Source of the DNA: Sphingorhabdus rigui
GTDB taxonomy: Bacteria > Pseudomonadota > Alphaproteobacteria > Sphingomonadales > Sphingomonadaceae
Length of the DNA: 64,000 bases
Reading direction: 5' to 3'
Assembly (NCBI RefSeq): GCF_014196595.1
Contig: NZ_JACIEA010000001.1
Coordinates: 216,085-280,084, forward strand
Part shown: piece by piece, positions 1 through 7,640 of the stretch
Position numbering within the stretch: position 1 is the stretch's first letter
Layout: every line of letters starts with the position of its first letter
Translations under genes and position numbers: made by a program
The notes under the pieces: generated by a model
Database searches by the model: none
Seen by the model: the letters and a program-made list of their open reading frames with translations, nothing else
Told to the model about the DNA's origin: nothing

Positions 1-1141
1 TTTCCAATGTCTTTCGCAGCGGCGCCACCAGCTCTTCATCATGCGCACCAAGCACTGGCGGAGCGGTCACTTCAAGAGCACGTTCACCGTCAAAAGTCAC
101 GGGCGATCTAATCGTCCGGAACACACCATGCGGACCGTTAGGATCCTCCACGCAAAGCTGCAGCGCTTTGGCCTGTTCAGATTCAATTGCTTCTTGTGAC
201 GTGTTGACGGGCGCGTGCGGCACTTCCAATTCACGCAGCATATTGCACCATGTCTGGCGATCTCGTGTCTTGAAGATCGGCGCCAAGAAGCCAATCACAT
301 TTTCGTAATTGGCGATGCGTGCCTCGCGGCTTTCAAACATGGGAAGCGACAGCATGTCGGGCTGCCCAACCGCCGTCGCAAGGTTTTCCCAGAATTTGGG
401 CGGCGACGACATGTGCAACGCGATCCAGGCCCCGTCCGCACATTCAAACACATAAGACTGCGACACGTTGGGACGGCTATATGGTCCCATGATTTGGTTG
501 TCAGAAAAATAATGCGTGAAGTCATCAAGATTGAAGTGCGCCATCGATTCAAACATCGACGTTTCCACCAGACGTCCCTTGCCCGTCCGCTCACGTTCGT
601 ACAACGCTGCCAGCACACCATAAGCGGCGTAGAAACCGGTCAGCGAGTCCGCAAGCGCCGGGCCTACGACACGGCGATGCACGGGGTTTACGAGCAACCG
701 CAAAAACCCGCTAACCGCTTGCGCCACGGTGTCGAAAGCGGGTCGATCACGGTCGGGACCTTCATTGCCGAAACCCGAAATAGACGCATAGATCAACCGC
801 GGGTTTAGCGTCTGTAATCGCGATGGCGAAACACCAATTTTGTCGGCAACGCCGGGACGAAAATTCTGAATGAAGACATCTGCGTCCGCCAACAACGCAT
901 CGAAAACCGCCAGGTCTTCGGGCAGCCGTGTATCCAGCGTGATGCTCTTCTTATTCCGGTTGTACGTTTGGAAATGCGGACTGTATAATGCGCCGCGAAA
1001 GGCACGGAACGGGTCGCCGACCTTGGGCTGCTCAATCTTGATAACAGTCGCGCCCAAGTCAGCCAGCAACATTCCGGCCGCAGGCCCAGTGATAAATGTT
1101 CCCATTTCGAGAACAGTGATATTGTTCAGCGGCTTCGCCAT
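1..1141 (-). CDS. CaiB/BaiF family (class III) CoA-transferase, 3' end cut by window edge
   Basis: The frame is open from an ATG at 1141 down to the left edge, about 380 codons. It begins MAKPLNNITVLEMGTFITGP, the usual opening of formyl-CoA/carnitine CoA-transferases, and continues with a GADVIKIE-like strand (LGATVIKIEQP), the NRNKKSITLD motif and a PVLGAHDEELVAPL tail typical of the C-terminus, so little should be missing. Family members move CoA between an acyl-CoA donor and a carboxylic acid; the catalytic residue is normally an Asp in the middle of the chain, which I did not align. It is divergent from a citryl-CoA-lyase-like gene, suggesting one activates an acid that the other cleaves. 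The substrate is unknown. Confidence 0.88.
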   Translation of the reverse strand, partial: MAKPLNNITVLEMGTFITGPAAGMLLADLGATVIKIEQPKVGDPFRAFRGALYSPHFQTYNRNKKSITLDTRLPEDLAVFDALLADADVFIQNFRPGVADKIGVSPSRLQTLNPRLIYASISGFGNEGPDRDRPAFDTVAQAVSGFLRLLVNPVHRRVVGPALADSLTGFYAAYGVLAALYERERTGKGRLVETSMFESMAHFNLDDFTHYFSDNQIMGPYSRPNVSQSYVFECADGAWIALHMSSPPKFWENLATAVGQPDMLSLPMFESREARIANYENVIGFLAPIFKTRDRQTWCNMLRELEVPHAPVNTSQEAIESEQAKALQLCVEDPNGPHGVFRTIRSPVTFDGERALEVTAPPVLGAHDEELVAPLRKTLE

Positions 1142-1175
1142 TTTGTGTCTCCAGACTTGACTTCATCGTAGAAAA

Positions 1176-1207
1176 TTCGAATAACGAAATCAACTTCGAA
1201 ATTCGAA
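1176..1207. promoter_or_regulatory. Three TTCGAA palindromes between divergent genes, possible operator
   Basis: TTCGAA occurs at 1176-1181 (inside the palindrome ATTCGAAT, 1175-1182), 1195-1200 and 1202-1207. All lie within the roughly 80-bp gap between the divergent CoA-transferase and lyase genes. The first and second are 19 bp apart, near two helical turns. A repeated short palindrome here fits a shared operator, but no regulator gene for it is visible in the window. Confidence 0.35.
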
Positions 1208-1220
1208 ATATGGAGCAGCT

Positions 1221-2003
1221 ATGCGTATCGGCAAACAAGACGCACCTTTCACCTCTATCTGCACATCGGATGCGCACAGCATCAACGTGCGCGGCATGGA
1301 TTTGTGCGAAGAGGTAATCGGCAAAGTCGATTTCACCAGCTACTTCTGGATGCTGGTAACAGGCACGCTGCCCACACCGACTCAGCTGTTCTTTTGCAAT
1401 GCGGTGCTCGCTGCGATTGCGGAGCATGGCCTGGTGCCAAGCGTCGTTGCGTCGCGGATGACCTATGCCGCAGCGCCAGAAGCATTTCATGGTGCAGTAG
1501 CCGCAGGCCTGCTGGGTTGTGGCAGCGTCGTCTTGGGCAGCGCAGAAGTCGCCGGACGTTTTTATGCGGAATGCGTTGAGGCGACGGAAGCCACGGGCGC
1601 CAACGCATCAGACATTGCCAAAGAAAAAATCATCGCGCTGCGCGCTGAGAAAAAGGCAATCCCCGGATTTGGGCATCCACAGCATTCGGATGGCGACCCG
1701 CGCGCCAACCTTCTGCTTCGCCTTGCCGAAGAACATGGGATTGTCGGCAAACATATCGGGATGCTCTACGCCATCCGCGATGTTTTACCGGATGCGATTG
1801 GCCGCGCACTGCCCATCAATGTCAATGGCGCGATCCCTGCGGTCATGCTTGATGTGGGCTTCCCGCTGGCGGCGCTGAAAGGCATTTCGCTGCTCGCCCG
1901 CACGGCCAGCATTATCGCCCATCTGCAGGAAGAAACCGAACGGCCAATCGGCTTCATCATGTCCGGCGCGGCTGCGGGCCAGATTGAATTCGTTCCAAGT
2001 TAA
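1221..2003 (+). CDS. Short citrate-synthase-like protein, citryl-CoA lyase family
   Basis: 260 residues, much shorter than the roughly 430 of citrate synthase and matching the citryl-CoA lyase (CCL) type domain of that superfamily. The superfamily active-site stretch is recognisable as PGFGHPQHSDGDPRA (near residues 150-165; compare GxGHxxxxxxDPR), and a C-terminal ARTASIIAHLQEE helix corresponds to the region following the catalytic Asp. GGAGC lies just before the ATG at 1221. Proteins of this family cleave or form a C-C bond between acetyl-CoA and an oxo acid. The exact substrate is not known. It is divergent from a CaiB-type CoA-transferase, which could supply the acyl-CoA it cleaves. Confidence 0.75.
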   Translation: MRIGKQDAPFTSICTSDAHSINVRGMDLCEEVIGKVDFTSYFWMLVTGTLPTPTQLFFCNAVLAAIAEHGLVPSVVASRMTYAAAPEAFHGAVAAGLLGCGSVVLGSAEVAGRFYAECVEATEATGANASDIAKEKIIALRAEKKAIPGFGHPQHSDGDPRANLLLRLAEEHGIVGKHIGMLYAIRDVLPDAIGRALPINVNGAIPAVMLDVGFPLAALKGISLLARTASIIAHLQEETERPIGFIMSGAAAGQIEFVPS

Positions 2004-2220
2004 GTCGCTTGTGTGTCTGCCTGCCATATGGTGGGGAGCGTTGGCATACCTTGTGCCCGCGCACAGGTCGTAGGAGCACCGCGCTGGTGCTGCCGCCGGG
2101 TCGCGTCCAGGTCGCCTCCATGGGCGGCTGGAAGATAACCTACGGCTCGCAGCGAGAGCGTCCGATACATCGGGCCACCGCGCCATCGATAGGGCCCAGA
2201 CGCGGCTGCGCGGGCTTTGG

Positions 2221-3672
2221 TCAGGTTGACCGCAGTCCTGTTGCAACGTGCCAAGCGTCACGTAGCTGGTCAACATCTCCAGTGCCGAAGACGTAGCGGT
2301 CAGGACGGATCAGTACCGCCTCTGCGGCATGGCGATCCAACCATGCACGCAGAGGCTCGGCAAAGGGTGCAAGCTCAGCATTGGCCATATCATCACGAGA
2401 GACAATGCAGTGGTCACTGCCGATTTGATCGTCCATGCGGCGTCCGTCGTCTGCAACGACCTGTGGGAAATAGCGGCCCGCCCCTGCGCTCCCAGCGAGG
2501 ATCACGCCTGTTGACAGCGTGGGATATTCAGGCGGGCCATCGGGTAATTTGCCCAATGCCCGTGCCAGCTTGAATTTTATGTCACGTAGGAACGCGCCCC
2601 ATTTGCTGGTGGTGCAGACCATTTTGCCCATCATGATCGCCATGTCGATCGTCGCGCGCAGATGCGGTGCGCGCTCGGGTTGATAGCTGTCGAGTAAAGC
2701 ATCGTTGGTTTCGCCGTTAACAACAGCTGCCAGTTTCCAAGCAAGGTTGGCCGAGTCTCTTAACCCCGAACACATGCCCTGACCGGCAAAAGGCGGGGTC
2801 TGGTGCGCCGCATCGCCAGCGAGAAGTACCCGTCCCTTGCGCCATTGGCTCGCGATCCGCGCGCGGAAGGTGTATACTGCCTTCCTCTCCATGCGCACGG
2901 CGCCTTTCACATTCCACGGCTCGAGCAGTTTTTCGATGAATACATCGTCGCTGACCTGCTCAGCCGTTTCGCCGGGTTTGATCATGAATTCCCAGCGATG
3001 TCGCCCTTCGCCCATCAGCACGCAGGTGGTGGGGCGCTCAGGATCGCAGATCTGAAGATTCTCGCTCGGCAATCGCGCGTAATCGTCGACCAATACATCC
3101 ACCACCAACCAAGGCTCTTCGAAATTGAGGTCCTCGAACGCAATCCCAGAAGCCTCGCGTACCGGCGAGCGAGCGCCATCTGCGCCGACTAGGTAGCGTG
3201 CACGGATCGTCCGTTTGCCTTCTGGGGTGTCAATTTGGGCAGCTACGCCGTCACCTTCATCCACAAAGGATAGCAGTTCGCACCGACTCTGCAGTTTGGC
3301 ATTGGCACAGGCCGCAAGCGAGCGGCGTAGTGCGGCCTCAACCGAAGGCTGGTGGATCATGTTCGCCGCCGGCCAGCCGCCTGCCGCGATCTGCTCCGCG
3401 CCTTCGAAGCGCAACAGGACTTCGCCTTTGGCATTTCGAAAGTCATAGCGTGATGCCCGCCGACTGCCAGCCATCACTTCATCGGCAGCGCCGGCTTCCT
3501 GCAGGATGCGCATGCATTCATGGTCGATATGCGCCGCGCGGGGCAGTGGATAGATGTCCGCTTCTTTCTCGGCGACGATAACCTTCACGCCGCGTCGCGC
3601 GAGCAGCACAGCGAGCGTCACCCCCGTCGGCCCACCGCCCGCGATTAGGACATCGCAATCAAAGTCTTCCAT
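2221..3672 (-). CDS. FAD-dependent aromatic monooxygenase (MhpA/PheA-like group A flavin hydroxylase)
   Basis: 483 residues. The N-terminus carries the Rossmann motif DVLIAGGGPTGVTLA (residues 7-21), followed by a GADGARS motif (163-169) and RVLLAGDAAHQTPPFAGQG (281-299), the three FAD/NAD(P)H signatures of class A flavoprotein hydroxylases such as 3-(3-hydroxyphenyl)propionate hydroxylase MhpA. Known members use NAD(P)H and O2 to hydroxylate a phenolic ring, usually ortho, making a catechol. It is the last gene of a four-gene operon, 34 bp after the MBL gene. Together with the extradiol dioxygenase and FAH hydrolase it would form hydroxylation, ring cleavage and C-C hydrolysis steps. About 480 residues is shorter than MhpA (about 550), so the C-terminal domain may be reduced. 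Confidence 0.85.
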   Translation of the reverse strand: MEDFDCDVLIAGGGPTGVTLAVLLARRGVKVIVAEKEADIYPLPRAAHIDHECMRILQEAGAADEVMAGSRRASRYDFRNAKGEVLLRFEGAEQIAAGGWPAANMIHQPSVEAALRRSLAACANAKLQSRCELLSFVDEGDGVAAQIDTPEGKRTIRARYLVGADGARSPVREASGIAFEDLNFEEPWLVVDVLVDDYARLPSENLQICDPERPTTCVLMGEGRHRWEFMIKPGETAEQVSDDVFIEKLLEPWNVKGAVRMERKAVYTFRARIASQWRKGRVLLAGDAAHQTPPFAGQGMCSGLRDSANLAWKLAAVVNGETNDALLDSYQPERAPHLRATIDMAIMMGKMVCTTSKWGAFLRDIKFKLARALGKLPDGPPEYPTLSTGVILAGSAGAGRYFPQVVADDGRRMDDQIGSDHCIVSRDDMANAELAPFAEPLRAWLDRHAAEAVLIRPDRYVFGTGDVDQLRDAWHVATGLRST

Positions 3673-3706
3673 CCCACACTCCCCCGGATTTGGCGGTGCT
3701 ATTGTT

Positions 3707-4738
3707 TCAAAGCACCAATATCATCCCATCCTGCGCAACCGTCAGCTTGCCATTATAGTGTTGCGCCATCCCCTCGGTGTACATCTGCCGAATGACGAAG
3801 CTGTCCGGATAGGGAATGAGGTGGGTGAGCAGCAGGTGCTTCACCCCAGCCTGCTGCGCTTGTTTTGCGAGCGCAATATTGTCGGCATGATAGGGGATGG
3901 TTCGCTCGGCCACTTCGGCTTCGAAATCCATGCCCAGTTTTTTCATCTGTGGGATCGCACGCCGCACCATATGCGCGGCGTAGGATTCGTGAACTGCCAG
4001 ATCGGCATTGCGCATCGCGTCCATGTTCACCGGGCTTACCTCGGTGTCGCCGCTGATAAAAACCTTCTTATTTTTATATTTAAGTACATAGCCCAGCGCG
4101 GGCTTAACGGGATCATGCGCGACGAGCGTAGCGTCGATCGTTACCCCGTCCTTGTCATACACCCGCACCGCACGCTGCCCTGCGGCAAAGGCAATCTCCA
4201 TCGGAACGCCAAAGGCGACGGCGCGGCTTTTGGCCAGATGCGGCATATTGGCGCTTCGATAACCCTCATCAAGCGCATAGGCTTGGGCGAAACCGTCGAG
4301 CACCTGCTTAATCCCGACCGGCCCTTGCACCTCCAAAGGCGCCTTGCGGCCCCAAATCCACCCAGCATTGATCAATGTTGCGAGATCGTTGAAATGGTCT
4401 GAATGGAAATGGGTGATAAACACCCGCTCGAGCTGGTTCACAGGAATTTTGGAATATGCGAGTGAGCGTACTGCGCCATCGCCAACGTCGAAGAGAAACA
4501 TCTTGCCGCCCGCTGAAACCAATGTGCACGCTTGCGCTTTGGCCGAGCTGACCTCTGGCGAACCGGTGCCGCAGACCAGCACGCGCACATGCTCCGCGTC
4601 CTCGATAAAGCTATGGTCCAGTGTTTGCTGCAACCTGCCTTGAATGGCTCGATCAACCAAGGCATCCCTATTCAACCACGCCAGCACGAGTATGCCGACG
4701 AGCAGGATCAGGATTGCGCAAATGATTTTGCGAACCAT
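3707..4738 (-). CDS. Membrane-anchored metallo-beta-lactamase-fold hydrolase
   Basis: 343 residues. Residues 5-21 form a hydrophobic segment (ICAILILLVGILVLAWL) that probably anchors the protein with its catalytic domain in the periplasm. The zinc motif HFHSDH is at 110-115, with later ligands expected in the ISGDTE stretch (a GDT motif) and a C-terminal LLLTHL histidine. The layout resembles the RNase Z/arylsulfatase-like branch of the MBL superfamily. It lies 5 bp after the FAH-family gene and 34 bp before the monooxygenase, so it is cotranscribed. A role in hydrolysing an ester, lactone or conjugate of the aromatic substrate is an inference from context only. Confidence 0.8.
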   Translation of the reverse strand: MVRKIICAILILLVGILVLAWLNRDALVDRAIQGRLQQTLDHSFIEDAEHVRVLVCGTGSPEVSSAKAQACTLVSAGGKMFLFDVGDGAVRSLAYSKIPVNQLERVFITHFHSDHFNDLATLINAGWIWGRKAPLEVQGPVGIKQVLDGFAQAYALDEGYRSANMPHLAKSRAVAFGVPMEIAFAAGQRAVRVYDKDGVTIDATLVAHDPVKPALGYVLKYKNKKVFISGDTEVSPVNMDAMRNADLAVHESYAAHMVRRAIPQMKKLGMDFEAEVAERTIPYHADNIALAKQAQQAGVKHLLLTHLIPYPDSFVIRQMYTEGMAQHYNGKLTVAQDGMILVL

Positions 4739-4743
4739 CTACC

Positions 4744-5583
4744 TCAGCCTTCCGCGACCATAGTGCCTTCAATATGGCCCAGTCCGTCGATTTCGCAGCG
4801 GACGATATCGCCGATCTGTAGGAATTGGCGGGGATCCATTGCCGCACCGACGCCCCCCGGTGTGCCGGTGAACAGGCAATCGCCGGGTTCCAGCGTCATA
4901 CCGATCGAAAGATGCTCAATCTGGCTCCAGATGTTGAAAACAAGATGTTCGGTATTCGACTTCTGACGTTGCTGGCCATTGACGTAACAACGAAGACCAA
5001 GACTATGGGGATCCCCGACCTCGTCTGCTGTAACGATCCATGGCCCCATGGGCGCATGGGTATCAAAGCTTTTGCCCAGCGACCATTGGGGGCCACCATG
5101 CTGCCACATCCGCTCGGTTACATCGTTGCCGACGCAGTAACCAAAAATTGCTCCCGCGGCATCGTCCGCGCTGACATGTTTGCCGCCTTTTCCGATGATG
5201 GCTACCAGTTCGACCTCATAGTCATTGGTCATGGTTCCTTTGGCGATTTGTATATCGTCATAAGGTCCGTTGACGCTGGTTTGTGCCTTGGTAAACCAGA
5301 CCTGTCGCTGCGGCGTTTCCATCTTGGATTCAGCGATATGGTCTGCATAGTTGAGCCCGATCGCGAAAATTTTGCCGGGACGTTGCACCGGTGCTTCGAG
5401 CCGAACCGACGTCAGCGGGACACCTCCGCCTGCCGCAGCTCTCTTTTCAAGATCGGGTTTGAGTTGATCCCAATCCCGGATGAGGTCGATCATCGTTCCC
5501 GCGACACCGCTGTCGATAATTTCGTCGCCAACGACGATGCCGGTGCTGGTCCGGCCATGCAGGGTATAAGTTGCGAGCTTCAT
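4744..5583 (-). CDS. Fumarylacetoacetate hydrolase (FAH) family protein
   Basis: 279 residues, the usual length of single-domain FAH proteins. The family core is visible: KIFAIGLNYADHIAES (71-86), the metal ligands E123 and E125 in DYEVELVAIIG, D154 in GNDVTER, and the C-terminal GDCLFTGTPGGVG loop. Members hydrolyse, decarboxylate or isomerise beta-diketo acids and ring-cleavage products, for example HpcE or fumarylpyruvate hydrolase. Its start overlaps the stop of the extradiol dioxygenase by 4 bp (ATGA), so translation is probably coupled, and it would act on the product of that dioxygenase. Substrate not assigned. Confidence 0.87.
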   Translation of the reverse strand: MKLATYTLHGRTSTGIVVGDEIIDSGVAGTMIDLIRDWDQLKPDLEKRAAAGGGVPLTSVRLEAPVQRPGKIFAIGLNYADHIAESKMETPQRQVWFTKAQTSVNGPYDDIQIAKGTMTNDYEVELVAIIGKGGKHVSADDAAGAIFGYCVGNDVTERMWQHGGPQWSLGKSFDTHAPMGPWIVTADEVGDPHSLGLRCYVNGQQRQKSNTEHLVFNIWSQIEHLSIGMTLEPGDCLFTGTPGGVGAAMDPRQFLQIGDIVRCEIDGLGHIEGTMVAEG

Positions 5584-6599
5584 GCGGTGGTTCCTTTGGG
5601 GTTGCGGTTGAAAAGCCGTTTAATTCTGAGTTGTAGTGCGATCACGAACGAAACGAGGCTTGCAGGGGGCGGCATACGGCCTGCGAACATCGGATGGGGA
5701 CTGCCCCATTGCACCGCGAGCAGTGCGCTCATTGGCTGCTTTTGGGGCGGATCGGCTGCGGTAAAGAGGTCGCCGTCGGTCCAGTGCTCCAATTCGTTGC
5801 CGAACGGGTCTTTCCAATAATCGAAAATCTGGCTGCCCATGATGTGTCGGCCAACGCCCCATGCCTGATCGCGCTTTTTCGCTTTGAGATGTTGATGGCC
5901 AAGCATGAGATCATCAAGATCCACCACTTCGAATGCCGCGTGCAGTAGGCCCAATGGGCCGGGCAACTGCGCGAGGAACAGGGTGTGATGGTCAGCTGGC
6001 TTGTCCCCCCGGTCGCAGCGCATGAACGCACCAAGCGGCAGGCCTTCCGCTGCCTCAACCTCGTCCGAGGTCAGGAACCCGAAGCGCGCTTTGTACCAGT
6101 CTTCGGAGCGCAGAAAATCGCGCACTTTGAGCACCGCGTGGCCGATGCGCCGGACCCGCGCAGGCGCTGGTTCCAGACGTACGGTTGTGCCAAGGCGGCG
6201 TTTTGTCATGGCAGTATTTGTTTGCAGATCAGCGGGTAACGATGCCGCCGGCAAACTGGCTTGCCCCGCCACCACTTCGATACGGTAACCATCGGGATCG
6301 ACGAGACGGACCACCTTGCCGCCACCAGGCTCGTCGAAGTCCTCGACCAAAACGCCCTCGTGCGCCGCCAGCAGAGCAAGATCTTCCACCGTCTCAGCGC
6401 GCAAACCCAAGGCCAGGAATTTTGCTTCTCCGGGTTCAGTCACATGCACAAAGGGGCGCCCGTCGCTGCCCTTGCCATAAAGGCGGCCACCTTGCTCGAA
6501 AGGGTTCAGCCCAAAATCTTCAAGAAAAGCGCGCATGGTGGCGAGATCGGGCGCTGCGAAGCGCACATGCGCGATGTCCTCAACCTTGATAACCGGCAC
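5580..6599 (-). CDS. Type I extradiol ring-cleavage dioxygenase, two VOC domains
   Basis: 339 residues with two glyoxalase/VOC modules (about 1-115 and 150-280). The second contains a credible 2-His-1-Glu iron site: H154 (GHAVLKV), H220 (LLHAAFEV) and E271 in DPFGNELEHW, preceded by HIMGSQIFDYWKDP, which approaches the extradiol dioxygenase signature (H-x5-7-hydrophobic-Y-xx-D/N-P-x-G-x2-3-E). The ligand spacings (66 and 51) are close to those of BphC-type enzymes. The first domain lacks the triad, as in known catechol 2,3-dioxygenases. An Arg-rich tail follows the catalytic domain. It is the first gene of the operon, read away from the TetR gene, with operators in between. Confidence 0.85.
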   Translation of the reverse strand: MPVIKVEDIAHVRFAAPDLATMRAFLEDFGLNPFEQGGRLYGKGSDGRPFVHVTEPGEAKFLALGLRAETVEDLALLAAHEGVLVEDFDEPGGGKVVRLVDPDGYRIEVVAGQASLPAASLPADLQTNTAMTKRRLGTTVRLEPAPARVRRIGHAVLKVRDFLRSEDWYKARFGFLTSDEVEAAEGLPLGAFMRCDRGDKPADHHTLFLAQLPGPLGLLHAAFEVVDLDDLMLGHQHLKAKKRDQAWGVGRHIMGSQIFDYWKDPFGNELEHWTDGDLFTAADPPQKQPMSALLAVQWGSPHPMFAGRMPPPASLVSFVIALQLRIKRLFNRNPKGTTA

Positions 6600-6621
6600 A
6601 GTCGATTCTCCCGATTCTTAC

Positions 6622-6664
6622 TTGACTATTTGGTCAAATAAATTGCATTTGACTATATAGTCAA
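6622..6664. promoter_or_regulatory. Paired palindromic operators in the dioxygenase-tetR divergent promoter
   Basis: A perfect 16-bp palindrome TTGACTATATAGTCAA lies at 6649-6664, and a near-copy TTGACTATTTGGTCAA, keeping both TTGAC/GTCAA arms, lies at 6622-6637. The centres are 27 bp apart. With one flanking base more on each side (CTTGAC...CAAAT against ATTTGAC...GTCAAG) the two sites are inverted copies of each other. They fill the 77-bp gap between the catabolic operon and the tetR gene, the usual place for a TetR-family repressor to control both itself and its target operon. Confidence 0.8.
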
Positions 6665-6676
6665 GTAAAACGCGTT

Positions 6677-7312
6677 ATGGCATCTCACCCGGAACTCTCC
6701 CCCCGCGCAGCACGCACCCGAGCAGCTTTGATTTCGGCTGGCTTCGATCTGCTCTCCGCCAAACCCATCGATGGCATCCCGATTGACGAGGTTGTAGCGC
6801 GCGCCGGCGTCGCAAAGGGAAGCTTCTTCAATCACTTCACGGACAAGCAGGCCTTTGCCGAAGCCATTGCCGCAGAAGTGCGGCTGCAGGTCGAGGAGCA
6901 GGTCACGCGCGCCAATGCTGGGGTTATCGATCCGATTGAACGCATTGCCACAGGTATGCGCGTCTGCGCGGCCTTTGCGCTGAGTGATCCTAAACGTACC
7001 TTAGTATTGCTGCGGAGCCATGGCAGCTTTACCGCGCGCACGCACCCCCTCAACAAGGGCCTCGTTGAGGACATTAATGCTGCTTGCGCCGCCGGCCTCT
7101 TGCGCTCCGAAGCGCGGGACGGCGGCGTGCTCTTCTGGCTTGGCTTGTGCCAGATCCTTATGCTCAACCTCGTCGAGCGGAGGCCAGACCCGGAGAGTGC
7201 CCAGCGCCGTATCGGTGACATGATCGTGCTTGGCATCACGGGTTTGGGGATCGATGCAGCGCGTGCCGCTGCTCTGGCGGCCCCTAAACCGCCCGCCCGT
7301 GTTCCCGGCTAA
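6677..7312 (+). CDS. TetR/AcrR family transcriptional regulator
   Basis: 211 residues. The N-terminal helix-turn-helix is clear: TRAALISAGFDLL (helix 1) and IDEVVARAGVAKGSFFNHF (about residues 36-54), followed by KQAFAEAI, the usual start of helix 4. The C-terminal ligand domain is divergent, as is normal. It is transcribed away from the meta-cleavage operon, with two palindromic operators at 6622-6664 in the shared promoter, so it is most likely a ligand-relieved repressor of that operon and of itself. The inducer is presumably the aromatic substrate or a pathway intermediate. Confidence 0.9.
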   Translation: MASHPELSPRAARTRAALISAGFDLLSAKPIDGIPIDEVVARAGVAKGSFFNHFTDKQAFAEAIAAEVRLQVEEQVTRANAGVIDPIERIATGMRVCAAFALSDPKRTLVLLRSHGSFTARTHPLNKGLVEDINAACAAGLLRSEARDGGVLFWLGLCQILMLNLVERRPDPESAQRRIGDMIVLGITGLGIDAARAAALAAPKPPARVPG

Positions 7313-7513
7313 CGGCGACGCAAAGGACCCCACTCGACCGCAAGCGCTTTATAACGAGACGTACGCGTTCTTGGTCGCGTGCCGCACTCCCGAGATCAAA
7401 TAGGGTTGGTCTAATGCGCAACCCAGCGTTGCCCGGTGATTGCTATGTGGTTGCTGGAAATCAAAAGATACCGCGCTTTGCACGAGCAACGGCATGTAAG
7501 CCATTGAAAACCA

Positions 7514-7589
7514 TGGTGGGCGCTAACGGGCTCGAACCGCTGACCCTCTCGGTGTAAACGAGATGCTCTACCAACTGAGCTAAGCGCCC
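7514..7589 (-). tRNA. tRNA-Val (anticodon TAC)
   Basis: On the minus strand a complete 76-nt cloverleaf reads from GGGCGCT (acceptor, 7589-7583) to AGCGCCC, the discriminator base A and an encoded CCA end (7514-7516). The D arm has AGCTCAGTTGGTAGAGC, the anticodon stem TCTCG/CGAGA closes the loop TTTACAC, giving anticodon TAC (Val, GTA/GTG codons), and the T arm has GGTTCGAGCC. All stems pair without mismatch. Confidence 0.97.
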
Positions 7590-7640
7590 CACTACGGGAA
7601 GCGCGCCTTTGCCAAAGCGTTTTGCGTTTTGCAAGCCTAA

